64,000 nucleotides of DNA, from positions 144,114,734 through 144,178,733 of the forward strand of contig CM057462.1 in NCBI GenBank assembly GCA_030035585.1. Direction: 5' to 3'. The notes below the pieces were generated by a model. That model was not told the origin of the DNA and made no database searches. It worked only from the letters and a program-made list of their open reading frames with translations. This DNA comes from Dugong dugon. Its lineage: Eukaryota; Chordata; Mammalia; Sirenia; Dugongidae. Each line of letters begins with the position of its first letter. Position 1 is the stretch's first letter. Below, piece by piece: positions 22,778 to 35,652 of this stretch. Both the position numbers and the translations under genes were made by a program.

Positions 22778-24070
22778 GACCTTAGTGATATATGATGTCT
22801 ATCATATTGACTGCTCTTTCTAGGAATATTAACTGCAACTTTAAGAAACAGCTAAATTACAACTAGACTTGTATCTACTTCATAAAAAAATATAAGGACT
22901 GGGTCAGAAAAGAACTTTTAACCCTCTGAATCTCAGATACAAGAGGCAATTGTAGCTGTTGTTTGGTTAAGAGTTTATTAACAATAATCTGTATTCTTAA
23001 ATAGAACACTTAAAGTGTATATTTTTGGGTAATGATAGAGGTGCTGTTGATAATGTTGACTTTCTCAGCTTCATTAAGAAAATTCTGATAATAACTGAGT
23101 CAACTTCCAGAAGAAATCTAAAGGAGTGTTATCATACTCTGTCTTTAGTCATGATCTTGTGAAAATTAGCATAAAAACTAAGTTTGCAAAGACATAGATT
23201 TCCTACTTATTAAATTGAGGGAATCACAGTATACTTATAGCATCTATCACTGAATTGTTCATGTAAAAAAATGTTGAAAGAGCAAATGTTTATATTATAT
23301 ATATGTTAATATATAGCAACAATTAAAATTAATATAAATATCAACAATTAAAATTAATATATATACTAACAATTTTTAAAAATGAGGCTGGGTAGAACTT
23401 GGAATACAAAAAAAAAGAAAAAGGAAGAAAACTGGTTCATGTCTTAAGGAGTTACAACTGTAACATTCAAATTATCTTTACTACTGGAAAGAAATCTACA
23501 AGTTAACGGGTAACCTGGCAAAAAATAGCAAAGATGAGCACTGGTTTATTTTCTTACATAATTAATAATACTTCAGTGAGCCTGTTAAGCAATGCTCCAT
23601 TATGACACTGGAAGGATATTCTTTCGTCTTCTTGCTTTATTTACAAATGTAAAACATACACACACACAAAATTATTACCCCCTTCCCCCAAATAGGCCAC
23701 ATAGTGGATATCATGTAGTGATTACAGCTAAAGAACAGTTTTTGTGGACACATATAAAGTATCCCTTCAGGGAAATTCAAATTAAATTGCATGACATTTA
23801 TGAAGGCAAGAAAGTCACTGTAATTTTTCATAAATATATAAATGACTTTATTTACACTCAATGTGTACCTATCTATAGTAAACACTGAATAAAGCTTAAA
23901 TTGAATGTATTTAAAAAATTACAGAGCATTTTTTTTAAAGTATACAGGAGAAATATTTTTCAAAATATTAACATTGAAATTGTTTATTTTTCCATAATTT
24001 TCAGAATGAAGCCTTTGCCATCTCAATGGTCTGGACAGCAACTGTTTACAGATGTACTTGAAGACTAGAT
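22778..24070. other. Gene-free AT-rich stretch
   Basis: No gene seen. At 23318-23372 a short imperfect tandem duplication (caacaattaaaattaatat twice) sits in very AT-rich sequence. The two overlapping frames at 23592-23888 run on opposite strands and show no family. Confidence 0.5.
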
Positions 24071-24160
24071 TGTTGTTGTTTCTAGTTGTCTTCAAGTCAA
24101 TTTCAACTCATAGTGACCTCATGTGGGGAGAGTAGAACTGCTTTACAGGGTTTTACCACC
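24071..24160 (-). mobile_element. AfroSINE tail fragment
   Basis: Only the RTE-like tail is present: 'ttgttgttgtttctagttgt', 'tcaactcatagtgacctcat', 'agaactgctttacagggttt'. The tRNA-derived head is missing. Confidence 0.7.
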
Positions 24161-24185
24161 ATCTTCTCTTTTACAACCACATAAT

Positions 24186-25445
24186 GTTTGATCCAACACA
24201 ATGCAGAAATGATCAAACAATATCATTAATATGACACACAAGTAAAATTTTGCTGAAGAACATTCAAAAAATGGTTGCAGCAGTATATCCACAGGAAACT
24301 GCCAAAAATTTAACCTGAATTCAGAAGAGGATATGGAGCAAGGGATATCACTGCAAATGTCAGAGGATCTTGATTGAAAGCAAATGTATGTGGATCATAA
24401 CAAATCATGGATAACAGTGTGAAGAATGGGAATTACAGAACACTTAATTGTGCTCATATGGAACCTGTACATAGATGAAGAGGCAGTCATTCAAACAGAA
24501 CAAGGGGATACCGAGTGTTTTAAAGTCAGGAAAGGCATGTGTCAGGGTTGTATCGTTTCACCATGCTTATTTAATCTGTATGCTGAGCAAACAATCTGAG
24601 AAGCTGGACTATATGAAGAAGAACGGGACATCAGGATTGGAGGAAGACTCATTAACCTGTGATATACAATGACATAGCCTTGCTTGCTGAAGGGGAAGAG
24701 AACTTGAAGCACTTACTGATGATGATCAAAGAGTACAGCCTTCAATATAGATTGCACCTCAATATAAACAAAACAAAAATCCCCACAACTGGACCAATAA
24801 GCGATATCACGATAAATGGGAAAAATATTATGTCAAGGATTTCATTTTATTTATATCCACAATCATCACCCATGGAAGCAGCAGTCAAAAAATCAAGGGA
24901 TGTATTGCATTGGGCAAATCTGCAACAAAAGGCCTCTTTAAAGTGTTAAAAAGCAGAGATGTCACTTTGAGGACTAAGGTGCACGTGACCCAAGCCGTGG
25001 TGTTTTCACTTGCCTCATATGCATGCTAAAGCTGGACAATGAATAAGGAAAACAGAAAAAGAATTGACATCTTTGAATTACAGTGTTGGTGAAGAATATT
25101 GAATATACCATGGAATGCCAGAAGAACGAACAAGTCTGTCTTGGAATAAGTACAGACAGAATGCTCCTTAGAAGCAAGGAGGCTGAGACTTCGACTCACG
25201 TATTTTGGACATATTATCAGGAGGGACCAGTCCCTGGAGAAGGACATCATGCTTGGTGTAGTAGAAGGTCAGTGAAAAAGAGGAAGACCCTCAACAAGAT
25301 GGATTGACACAGTGGCTGCAGCAATGACCTCAAGTATAACAACGATTGTGAGGATGGCGCAGGACCAGGCAGTGTTTCGTTCTCTTGTGCATGGGGTCAC
25401 AATGAGTCAGAAACGACTCAACAGCACCTAACAACAACGTTTGAT
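24186..25445 (+). mobile_element. 5'-truncated RTE with short TSD
   Basis: Plus-strand RTE covering the second half of the RT domain and the 3' tail, ending 'acagcacctaacaacaac'. A 7-base duplication, gtttgat at 24186-24192 and 25439-25445, flanks it. The RT frames are broken: 24659-24949 carries LHLNINKTKIP, and the region corresponding to the YADD box is out of frame at about 24660. No poly-A tail, as is usual for RTE. Confidence 0.85.
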
Positions 25446-27540
25446 GCATAAATAAACAAATAAATCTACCATGTTAATTGTTCGTTCTTACTTAATTTGT
25501 CCTGTGTTTGCAAGAAAATGAAATAAATGTTTGAAAATATACAATCAAAAAGAGACTTCCACAATATTATACGTAATTGTTACACATGGTTGTTATTAAA
25601 CTGTTATGCATTTTGATAAATTGTATGTGTTCAGTGGTATTCTATAAGTGGTTAACAATAAGATCATTTCCTGGCTAGGTGGTAATGATCCACTCTTTCC
25701 CAACAGTTTCATGCTTTATTTAAAATAAACACCATTTACTGCTTTTCTTCTTTTTTTTTTTTTTTTAATGTTGCGGGAGTGGAAGGGAAGGGAGAAACCA
25801 CTAAACTACATTTTGTCTTTTCTCTATTTTTCTTTGCCAAAATCACGGTTTTTCTCTTTATATTTTTATAATTTTATATTTTTCATTTGATATTCTAATG
25901 GTAACTAAATTTTTATCACATTGTATTCCTGCATTTTTTCTTCACATGACTTAATTAGCACATATAACAGACTATTTTTGTGCTTTTGAAATTTAGTTAA
26001 ACTCATCATTCAATTTTATTTACTATTTCTGCTTGAGAGTATATATTTTCAAAGTACAGTATCATAGATCTTACGTATTTTATGAACATAGTGTTATTAT
26101 AACATCTTCCTTTGTATATCTAGTTACATTTTCTCATTATGATGCAGTTATGGCCAATATACAGGGATATATGTATATATTTGGCCTTTTTGAGACCAAA
26201 AAGACATGCTGCTTTTAAAAATTGACTCTTGAATACAATTGCTTTCTTTCTTTCTTTTAGCTTCATATAATCATTCTTGGTGGATTAGTAACCTTTACCC
26301 CTAAATTACAATGTTATACCAATGAAAAAAAAAAGTTTGTTTTCACACAGAGCAGGCTTAATTTTATATATTTAAGTGTAGTTTGCTATTTCACAATACT
26401 ACGAGGGCCAGAATAAACATTGCATTTTAAAACTTTATGAAACTAATTTATAGTGTAGGGCAGGCACAAACTTGATCTCATGGCAGCAAAATTTTATGTT
26501 TTCATTTCAGCAATACTGCCTAACACAATAATATCAGCCCAGCAAATCTTAAATATAAGTTAAGCTAACATGATCCATTGCCTTATAAAGCTAGAGCACC
26601 CTGTGGAGTCATGCTGAATATGCCAAGTGATTTTTCAAAATTTAATCATCCTAAATGTCAGATAAAGGTGCTTTTGCTGTCATTCTTTAAAACCAGGGCA
26701 AAAATCTCAAGTGTGCCTGCAAGTTATAGAAAAAGCCTCTTCTTAATATTGGTATTAAAAAAAAAAAATCCTTTCCAATAACCATTCATTTTGCTAATCA
26801 CAGTAAACAAAAACATACAATACTGCCTTTAGGAAAATTCAAGATGAATAGCAAAAATACAGTCCATTCCCTAGCAAAGTACAAATTACTCATAGCCATC
26901 GGGTCAATTCGAATTTATCTTTGGTCATTCCTGACTAGACTGGTCTGAGCATGTCAATTTTAGACATTGAATGTTATTATTATTATCATAATTATCATTT
27001 TTAAAATTGTTTCTTATAGTCACACTAAAGATTTTTTATGTTTAAGTTAGCTGAACTTCAACAGCTGGTTAGGATACAGCTGATTGGGTAAATAATAATA
27101 TCTGTCAAGTAAATATGCCTTTAATTTGAAAGAGTGTTCTGAAAATAATAAATCATTTGGTAAACCATCTGCAGATAATTTAAATCACTGTTTCTTATAA
27201 GTGTTGGCTACATTTACATAGTGAGTACTAAGTACAAACTATACTATCAGAATTTTTCATAAAGTAGAATTTCTATACTTGTAAACTATTACCACATAAT
27301 TTATAAGCGCAGATATTAAATGAAAATCCAAAACCAGCACATGAAAAAACAATGAATACAGTAATTGACTGACTCAAAAAATATAATTAATTCAATAATC
27401 ATTTATAGAAATCACCAAATTGGTTGTATAAATTATGTGCTGATAATTATACTAATGTATCAACTATTTATTACATATGCTAATGATGCAGAATAATAAG
27501 ATTTGCATCTGTAAATATCCCCACTTTTTGGAGATACTGT
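25446..27540. other. Long gene-free AT-rich stretch
   Basis: About 2.1 kb of AT-rich DNA in which I recognise neither a gene nor a named repeat. Poly-T lies at about 25749-25766 and a short tttc repeat near 26244-26260. Short open frames at 26033-26218 and 26578-26781 lack any family resemblance. It is the longest apparently repeat-free segment, so any conserved non-coding element would most likely be here. Confidence 0.5.
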
Positions 27541-27700
27541 ATTATGTAACCAACTTCATTGATATATATAATTTACATACAACAAAAAGCATCCATTTTA
27601 AGTGTAAAAGTTGATGAGTTTTGACAAATGTATATACCTGTGTGTGTATTTGTCATCAAAATCAAGATATAGAGTAAGTCCTTCCATCAGGAACAATATA
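27541..27700 (-). mobile_element. Old L1M 3' end fragment
   Basis: Phrases such as 'aatttacatacaacaaaaag' and 'gatgagttttgacaaatgta' correspond to the 3' UTR of ancient L1 read on the minus strand. Diverged and non-coding. Confidence 0.5.
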
Positions 27701-27792
27701 TTTTTACATTTATTCTTATTATTGAAATTATTCTCCACTGTTGATTTGCGACATGAGGAAGAAACTTCTCTACCTTTGCAGTGAGAATCCAT

Positions 27793-27974
27793 TTTTATAG
27801 CATTGCTGTTGTGTGCCATCTAGTCAATTCCAACTCATAAGGACCCTATGGGACAGAGCAGAGCTGCCCCATAGGGTTTCCAAGGAGCGGCTAATGGATT
27901 CAAACTGCTAATCTTTTGGTCAGCAGTCTAAGCTCTTAACCACTTTGCCACCAGGGCTCCTTCTTTTATAGCAT
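27793..27974 (-). mobile_element. AfroSINE with perfect 11-bp TSD
   Basis: Minus-strand AfroSINE (body 27804-27963) between exact copies of ttttatagcat at 27793-27803 and 27964-27974. Tail side 'gttgtgtgccatctagtcaa'; head side 'ggtcagcagtctaagctctt' and 'ccaccagggctcc'. Confidence 0.93.
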
Positions 27975-28079
27975 AGTATAGTAAAAAATTAATGGATTTG
28001 TAATAAAATGATTTGGTTCTATTTCCTTTGACAAAACTTTTGTCTTAGATGATCCTCAAGAGTTCTTTGAATCCCACTG

Positions 28080-28185
28080 AACCTCAATTTTCTATCTGCC
28101 GAACAGTGATACTAATACCTAATCCATACAGTCTTTTTATGAGAATCAGATGAGATGATGTATTTTAGAATGTTATGTAAATAAA
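28080..28185 (+). repeat. Possible MIR fragment
   Basis: 'cctcaattttctatctgcc', a short A/T linker and 'gagaatcagatgagatgatg' follow the order of the MIR 3' half. Strongly diverged. Confidence 0.4.
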
Positions 28186-28334
28186 CAAAACATATACAAA
28201 TATGTTTTGTTTACTATAATTATTATTTAAGCAAGAGGTCCCTATCTAACTCTGATCATCGGTTTTGAGTTTTTTTTTTCACTGAAGTTTTTTACTCAGT
28301 TCTGAAATATAGGAAAAGTTTATAGTGGTTCACT

Positions 28335-28563
28335 AAGACCCAGAGGAGTCTCTGGGTGGTGCAAATGGTTAAGCACTAGACTACCAGCTGAAAGGTTGGT
28401 GGTTCAAAACTACCCAGAGGCATCTGGGAAGACAGGCCTGGAAATCTGCTTCCAGCATGTCACAGCCATGAAACATAATGGAGGGCAGTTCTACTCTGAC
28501 ACACATGGGGTCTCCATGAGTCAGAATCAACTAGATGGCAACTAACAACAAGACCCAGAAGAG
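28335..28563 (+). mobile_element. AfroSINE (long variant) with 14-bp TSD
   Basis: Plus-strand SINE (body about 28349-28549) between aagacccagaggag (28335-28348) and aagacccagaagag (28550-28563). The head reads 'tctctgggtggtgcaaatgg' with a B box near 28400; the central extension is followed by the RTE-like tail 'catgagtcagaatcaactag'. Same variant as at 43123-43316 and, reversed, 44263-44476. Confidence 0.92.
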
Positions 28564-29679
28564 GCACGCTAGTTACAAATAGATGCAGAGATAGCACTAA
28601 TCTTGGAGAGCCTTTCAAAAATTAGGAGAGTGGTGCATGCCTCCTCATTCCTGTCCTCTGAACCCAAGAGAAGCTTGCCAATGACATGTATTCTACAGCC
28701 TGACCCTCAGCCTAATAATTCTATGAGGTGAGCACACATTTTGAAAGAGAAATACAGGATGGCTCCTACCTGAAAATGTCTTTGAGATAACAATGTGAGT
28801 GGCAAAAAAACATGGTGAATTTATAAGAAGGAACACAAGAAATCATGACAAATGAGACAGAATATTTTATTTTAAAAGTTTACTAGAAAGAAGTTAGAAA
28901 ACATAGAAAAATAGAACACTAGACATGGTTATGAATCCAATCTGCCAACCAAGGGAATATAGTGAGAGGTCATTAAGTTGGCCCCCCATTATCTTCAGGT
29001 GTTGGAGGCAGAACATTCTTAATCACCCACAGTGTTATAATCACCCGTAGTGTTATAATGCTATTTTCTAAAGTGGTGCCATTTTAGGGAGCTGGTGCTG
29101 CTCAAAATGATACGGCATGGATCCAGTACTCACTTCATAATTGCTAAATAGTTCTCTGCAACTGGCACTTCAATATTTTGATGCTTACTGAAGAGAAAGG
29201 TGATTACACTGAGCAGTAACATGACATTCTTGCTCAGTTGTTACTTGGCAAAGTAGATTTAATGTTTGCAGCCAGGCTTTCAAAAGTCTAGGGAAATTTT
29301 CATTGTTTCAGAATTATGAAAGCATGGAAAAAAGTTAAAGCATGAAAACAGATTTCTCCAAAATGTAAAATAGATTACCCATTAGGAACTGTATTTTTTA
29401 CATTTTATTGCAAGATTACTTAAATCTAAGAAAAATATTGAAGATGAAAGTGGGTGAGCACATTCATTCTTGTTTTCAATTCCCTTTAAAGACAAATTTT
29501 TCCAGTGCTTCGACTCTTAACATAATTCTATAGGATTTTGTTTGTTTGTTTGTTTTATCTTAATTTGAGTCCTGGCACTATTTAAGTGGATGAGTGTAGT
29601 CCTGGTAATACAAAACTTACCTTATCTGCCTTTTATTGAACATTTACCACACAGTAAACACTTTGCTAAGCATATTTTT
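28564..29679. other. Gene-free stretch
   Basis: No gene or named repeat. A small tandem duplication (atcacccacagtgttata / atcacccgtagtgttata) lies at about 29022-29058. Confidence 0.5.
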
Positions 29680-29937
29680 AAAGTAAGCAGTTTTATTGTG
29701 GTGTATTTTGCATGCAATAAAATTCACTCATTAAAGATTATACTTGGATGACTTTTGTCAAATGAAAACAGTTGTGCAACACTATCACAACTAAGACATA
29801 GAACTTTTCATTACCCCCAAATACTCACTCATGGCTCCTTTGCAGTCAGTGCCCTCCCCCAAACACTGATTTGCTGTGTGCCACTGTAACAGTGCCTTTC
29901 CTCAAATTTTATATAAAAGAAATTATATAGTACATAG

Positions 29938-30117
29938 TAATGTGTGCCTGGAGCTCTGGTGGCTCCGTAGTTAAGAGTTCGGCTGCTAACCAAAAAGGTC
30001 AACAGTTCGAATCCACCAGCCGCCCCTTGGAAACCCTATGGTGCAGTTCTACTCCGTCCACTAGGCTGTTGATGAGCTGGAAACGACTCGACAGCAATGG
30101 GTTTTTAATGTGTGCCT
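29938..30117 (+). mobile_element. AfroSINE with perfect 12-bp TSD
   Basis: Plus-strand SINE body 29950-30105 between exact copies of taatgtgtgcct (29938-29949 and 30106-30117). It has the clearest head in the window: 'ggagctctggtggctccgta', 'cggctgctaaccaaa' and the B box 'agttcgaatcc'. The tail is 'gagctggaaacgactcgaca'. Confidence 0.95.
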
Positions 30118-30332
30118 AGCTTTATATACACAGGATAATAATGCTTTTGAGATTCTTCCATGTTCTGGCTTGCATCAGTATTTAGCTCATTTTATCACAG
30201 AGTAGTATTTCATTGTTAGGCATTGGTGATTCAGTGATAGAATTCTCACCCTCAACGCAGGAGATCTGGATTTGATTCCCAGTGCGTTCGATTCCCGGTT
30301 AATTCACCTTATGCACAGCCATCACCTATCTT

Positions 30333-31831
30333 TTTTTTTTTTTTAATATATATATTTTATTGTACTTCAGGTGAAAGCTTACAGAGCAAATAGTTTCTCA
30401 TGAAATAGTAGTACACATGTTGTTTTTTGACATTGGTTAACAACCCCACAACGTATTAAGCCTCTAAATTCTCAACCTTTTTTTTTGATGAAAATTACAG
30501 ATGGCCAAAGATACACCGTTTCAAAAATTTCTACATTCACAGTTCAGTGACATTGACTACACTCTTCCAACTGTGCTGTTATTCTCACTTAAGATGAAGG
30601 CTTACAGAACAAAATAGTTTTTCATTTAACAGTTACTACACTTGTTGCCCTATGACAATGGTTAACAATCTCACAGCACATCAAGAATATCCTTACTCCA
30701 CCTTGTGTTCCCTATCACCAGGGGGCTTCCTTGTCCCCTTCTGTCTTCTGGACCTTGTCAGTGGACTATGGTACCTCTTTAGTCTCATTTGTTTATTTAT
30801 TTATTTTTATTTTATTTAAACACCATTTCAAAACTTTTTACTTACACATTTAAGTGATATTGACTATGCTCTTCCAATTGTGCTGCCATTCTCGCCCAAG
30901 ATGAAGGCTTACAGGACAAAACAGCCTCCCATTTAATAGTTACTACAAATGTTGCCCTATAGCAGTGGTCAACAATCTCACAATACATTGACAGTGTCCT
31001 TATTCAATTTGTGTTCCTTATCATCAGTTTCCTACTCTCCCTCTGCCTTCTGGCCCTTGTCACCGGACTCCTGTACATCGTTAGTCCCATTTAGTTTTCC
31101 TGGGGTGTCCATTCCCAGGCTTAACATTGAACCTTGAAGGTAACTTCCCCTCTGAGCTGAAAGGGTGTCTGGGGGCCACACTCTCGAGGTTTCTCTAGTA
31201 TTCTTTAGGCCAGTATATCTGGTCTTCTTTTTTTTTTTTTTTTTTTTTGGGGAGTTAAAATTATGCTCTACATCCTACTCCAGCTCTGCCCAGAACCCTC
31301 TGTTGTGATCCTGGTCAGAGGAGTCATTGGTGGTAGCCGGGCACCATCCAGCTGTACTGGGCTCAGTCTCGTGGAGGCCTTGGTAGCTGTGGACCATTAG
31401 TCCTTCGGACTAATCTTTTCCTTGTAGCCTGTTCTCTTCGTTCTCCCTTGTTTCCGAAGGGATGAGATCAGTGGAGTATCTTAGATGGCCGCTCATAGGC
31501 TTTTAAGACCCCAGACACTACTCACCAAGGTAGAATGTAGAGCATTATCTTTATAAGTAGTGTCATGCCAATTGAGCTAGATGTTCCCCGAGATCATGGT
31601 CCCCAGAGCCCTCCGTCCAACAACTCAGTCCCTCGGGGGGTTTGGATGTGTCTATAGGGCCTCCATGACCTTTCCTTGTGCAGGTTGTGTTAGTTTCCCC
31701 TGTACTATGTACTATCTCATCTCTCACCCAAGTTACCACTTACCTATTACCTATTTAGTATTCCCCCCCCTCCCATCCCTTGTAACCAACAAGGATTGTT
31801 ACATTTTGCATGTGAATTTTTAAATGGGTTT
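30333..31831 (-). other. L1 3' UTR with three end modules
   Basis: Long 3' UTR of about 1.5 kb. The end module recurs three times: on the + strand its 'cttacag(a/g)(a/g)caaa' landmark is at about 30379, 30600 and 30908. Oligo-T tracts at about 30477-30486 and 30790-30830 separate the modules, and a further 22-T run lies at 31229-31250. The AATAAA near 30358 serves the terminal module. Confidence 0.85.
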
Positions 31832-34800
31832 TTACAATAGAGGTCTCATACAATATTTGTCCTTTTGTGATTGACTTATTTCACTCAGCATGATGTCCTC
31901 CAGTTTCATCCATGTTATGAGATGGTTCACCGATTCATTGTTCTTTCTCGTTGCATAGTACTCCATTGTGTGTATGTACCATAGTTTGTGTATCCATTCG
32001 TCTGTTGATGGACATCGAGGTGGTTTCCATCGTTTTGCTATTGTGAATAATGCTGCCGTGAACATAGGTGTGCATATGTCTATTCGAGTGACGACTCTTA
32101 TTTCTCTAGGATATATTCCTAGGAGTGGGATTGCCGGATCGAATGGTACGTCTATTTCTAGCTTTCTGAGGAAACGCCATATCATTTTCCAAAATGGCTG
32201 TATCATTTTGCATTCCCACCAGCAGTGTATAAGAGTTCCCGTCTCCCCGCAGCCCCTCCAACATTTGTTATTTCCAGTGTTTTTGATTCGTGCCAGTAAT
32301 GCCGGGGATGAGATGGTATCTCATTGTGGTTTTAATTTGCATTTCTCTAATGGCTAGTGATCGCGAGCATTTCCTCATGTGTCTGTTGGCCATTTGAATG
32401 TCTTCCTTGGTGAAGTGTCTGTTCATTTCCTTTGCCCATTTTTTGATAGGATTGGTTGTCTTTTTGTTGTAGAGGTGTTGGATTTTCTTGTAGATTATGG
32501 AGATTAGACCTTTGTCTGACTTGTACTGTCCAAAAATTTTTTCCCAGTCTGTAGGTTCTCTTTTAACTCTTTTGGTGAAATCTTTTGAAGAGCATAGATG
32601 TTTGATTTTTAGAAGATCCCAATTATCTAGTTTATCTGTTGGGTTTTTTGTGTTGATGTTTATGGTTTGTATCCTGTTAATGCCATGTATTAAGGTCTGA
32701 AGTGTTGGTCCTATTTTTTCTTCTATGAATTTTATAGTTTGAGGCTTTATATTCAGGTCTTTGATCCATTTTGAAGTAGTTTTTGTATATGGTGTGAGGT
32801 ATGGGTCCTGTTTCATTTTTCTACAAATGGATATCCAGTTTTGCCAGCACCATTTGTTAAAAAGACTGTCTTTTCCCCATTTGATGTATTTTGGGCCCTT
32901 GTCAAAAATCAGGTGACCGTAGGTGGATGGATTTACATCTGAGTTCTCAATTCTGTACCATTGGTCAATGTCTCTGTTGTTGTACCAGTACCAGGCTGTT
33001 TTGAGTACTGTAGCTGTATAGTAGGTTCTCAAGTCAGGTAGTGTGAGTCCTCCAACTTTATTCTTCTTCTTCAGTAGTGCTTTACTTATTCGGGGTTTCT
33101 TCCCTTTCCATATAAAGTTAATAATTAGTTTTTCCATCTCTTTGAAGAATGTTGTTGGTATTTGGATCGGAATTGCATTGTATTTGTAGATTGCTTTAGG
33201 TAGAATTGCCATTTTCACAATGTTGAGTCTGCCTATCCATGAGCATGGTATGTTTTTCCATTTATGTAGATCCCTTTGGGTTTCATGCAGCAGTGTTTTG
33301 TAGTTTTCTTTGTATAGGTCTTTTATATTCCTGGTCAGATTTATTCCTAAGTATTTTATCTTTTTAGGGGCTATTGAAAATGGTATTGATTTCCTGATCT
33401 CCTTTTCATCGTTCTCTTTACCGGTGTATAGGAATCCAACTGATTTTTGAATGTTTATCTTGTATCCTGCTACTCTGCTGAATCTTTCTATTACTTCCAG
33501 TAAATTTCTCGTGGAGTCTTTAGGGTTTTCTATGTATAGTATCATATCATCTGCAAACAGGGAGAGTTTAATTCTTCATTACCAATTTGGATGCCTTTTA
33601 TTTCTTTCTCTTGCCTTACTGCTCTAGCTAGAACCTCCAGCACAATGTTAAATAGGAGTGGTGATAAATGGCATCCTTGTCTTGCTCCTGTTTTCAGGGG
33701 GAATGTTTTCAGCCTTTCTCCATTAAGAATGATGTTGGCTGTTGGTTTTACATAGATGCCCTTTATTATGTTGAGAAATTTCCCTTCTATACCTATTTTA
33801 TTGAGAGCTTTTATCAGGAATGGGTGTTGGACTTTGTCAAATGCCTTTTCTGCATCAATTGAGATAATCATGTGATTTTTTTCTTTCCTTTTATTTATGT
33901 GGTGGATTATGTTGATGGATTTTCTAATGTTAAACCATCCTTGCATACCTGGTATGAATCCTACTTGGTCGTGGTGTATTATTTTTTTGATATGATACTG
34001 AATTCTATTGGCTAGAATTTTGTTCAGAATTTTTGCATCTATATTCATGAGAGATATTAGTCTGTAATTTTCTTTTTTTGTGATGTCTTTGCCTGGTTTT
34101 GGTATCAGCATTATGCTGGCTTCATAGAATGAATTTGGAAGTGTTGCTTCCTCTTCTATGCTCTGAAATAACTTGAGTAGAACTGGTACAAGCTCTTCTG
34201 TAAATGTTTTGTAGAATTCTCCAGTGAAGCCATCTGGGCCAGGGCTTTTTTTGGTTGGGAGATTTTTTATTACCTTTCAATCTCTTCTCTTGTTATGGGT
34301 CTGTTCAGATTTTCAATATCACTTTGTTGTACTTTGGGTAGGCCGTATGTTTCTAGAAATTTATCCATTTCCTCTAGGTTTTCAAATTTGTTGGAATATA
34401 GTTTTTCGTAATATTCTGTTATAATCCTTTTTATGTCAGTTGGGTCTGTTGTAATGTCCCCCATTTCATTTCTTATTTGGGTTATTTGTGCCCTCTGCTG
34501 TTTTTCTTTTGTCAGTCTGGCCAGTAGTTTGTCGATTTTGTTGATTCTTTCAAAGAACCAACTTTTGGTTTTGTTGATTCTTTCTATTGTTTTTCTGTTC
34601 TCTATTTCATTGATTTCTGCTCTGATCTTTACTATTTCCTTTCTTCCAGTGGTTGTAGGCTTTTTTTGTTGTTCTCTTTCTATTTGTCTGAGTTCTGTAG
34701 TTAATGTTTTGATTTTCTCCCTTTCTTCTTTTTTGATATGTGCATCTATTGCTATAAATTGTCCTCTGAGGACTGCCTTTGCTGTGTCCCAAAGGTTTTG

Positions 34801-35652
34801 GTATGATGTGTTTTCATTTTCATTTGATTCTAGGAATTTTTTAATTCCATCTCTGATTTCTTCTATTGCCCATTGTTGTGTAAGCAGATTATTATTCAGT
34901 TTCCATGTGTTTGATTTTTTTTCCTTGCTCTTTCTAGTGTTAATTTCTACCTTGATGGCATTGTGGTCAGCGAAGATACTGTGAATTATCTCAGCATTTT
35001 GGATCTTGTTGAGGATTGCTCTGTGGCCTAAGATGTGGTCTATTCTGGAGAACGTTCCATGTGCATTGGAAAAGAATGTGTCCTTTGCAGCGGTTGCATG
35101 GATTGTTCTATATATGTCTATGAGGTCCAGTTGGCTGATTGTGTCCTTTAGGTCTTCTGTATCTTTTCTGAGTTTCTTTTTAGTTGTTCTGTCCTTTACT
35201 GAGAGTGGTGTGTTGAAGTCTCCTACTATTATTGTGGAACTGTCAATTTCTCTTTTCAGTGCTGTTAGAGTTTTTTTTATGTATTTTGGAGCCCTGTCAT
35301 TGGGTGCATAGATATTTATTATGGTTATGTTTTCATGATGGATCATCACCTTAATCATTATATAGTGTCCTTCTTTGTCTTTTATGGTAGATTTTGTTTT
35401 AAAGTCTATTTTATCTGAGATTAGAATTGCCACTCCTGCTCTTTTTTGATAGTTGTTAGCTTGATATATTTTTTTCCAACCTTTGATTTTTAATAAATTC
35501 ACATCTTTGTTTCTAAGATGTGTCTCTTGTAGACAGCAAATTGATGGATCCTGTTTTCTTATCCATTCTGCCACTCTCCGTCGCTTTATGGGTGCATTGA
35601 GTCCGTTTACGTTCAGTGTAATTATTGATAGATGTGAGTTTGTTGCTGTCAT
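31832..35652 (-). pseudogene. L1 ORF2 (endonuclease-reverse transcriptase), three frameshifts
   Basis: The L1 enzyme nicks target DNA and copies L1 RNA there. The first 460 codons (35652-34270) are intact: endonuclease with TLNVNGLN near residue 14, QETHL near 43, the GDFN motif near 145 and a DHN motif near 230. A one-base deletion near 34272 shifts the frame; RT then runs 34271-33573 with the AFDKVQ block. A second one-base deletion near 33572 breaks it just before the catalytic FADDMI box; the frame 33545-32268 then carries thumb and linker. A one-base insertion near 32310 leads into the C-terminal Cys-rich segment and the stop at 31832. The length, 3821 bases, is one short of 1274 codons, consistent with the three indels. 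No in-frame nonsense codon was noticed. Confidence 0.95.

Noticed and set aside
30219-30290. Possible functional tRNA-Gly gene
   Set aside because: It matches the tRNA-Gly A and B boxes, but the anticodon arm is altered, a duplicated 'tgcgttcgattccc' breaks the 3' side, and SINE body and TSD follow. It is the head of a SINE.
34433-34984. 183-codon plus-strand ORF, hydrophobic
   Set aside because: Exactly antisense to L1 ORF2; the hydrophobic look comes from T-rich complement of Lys/Asn codons. Same for 36715-37140 opposite ORF1.
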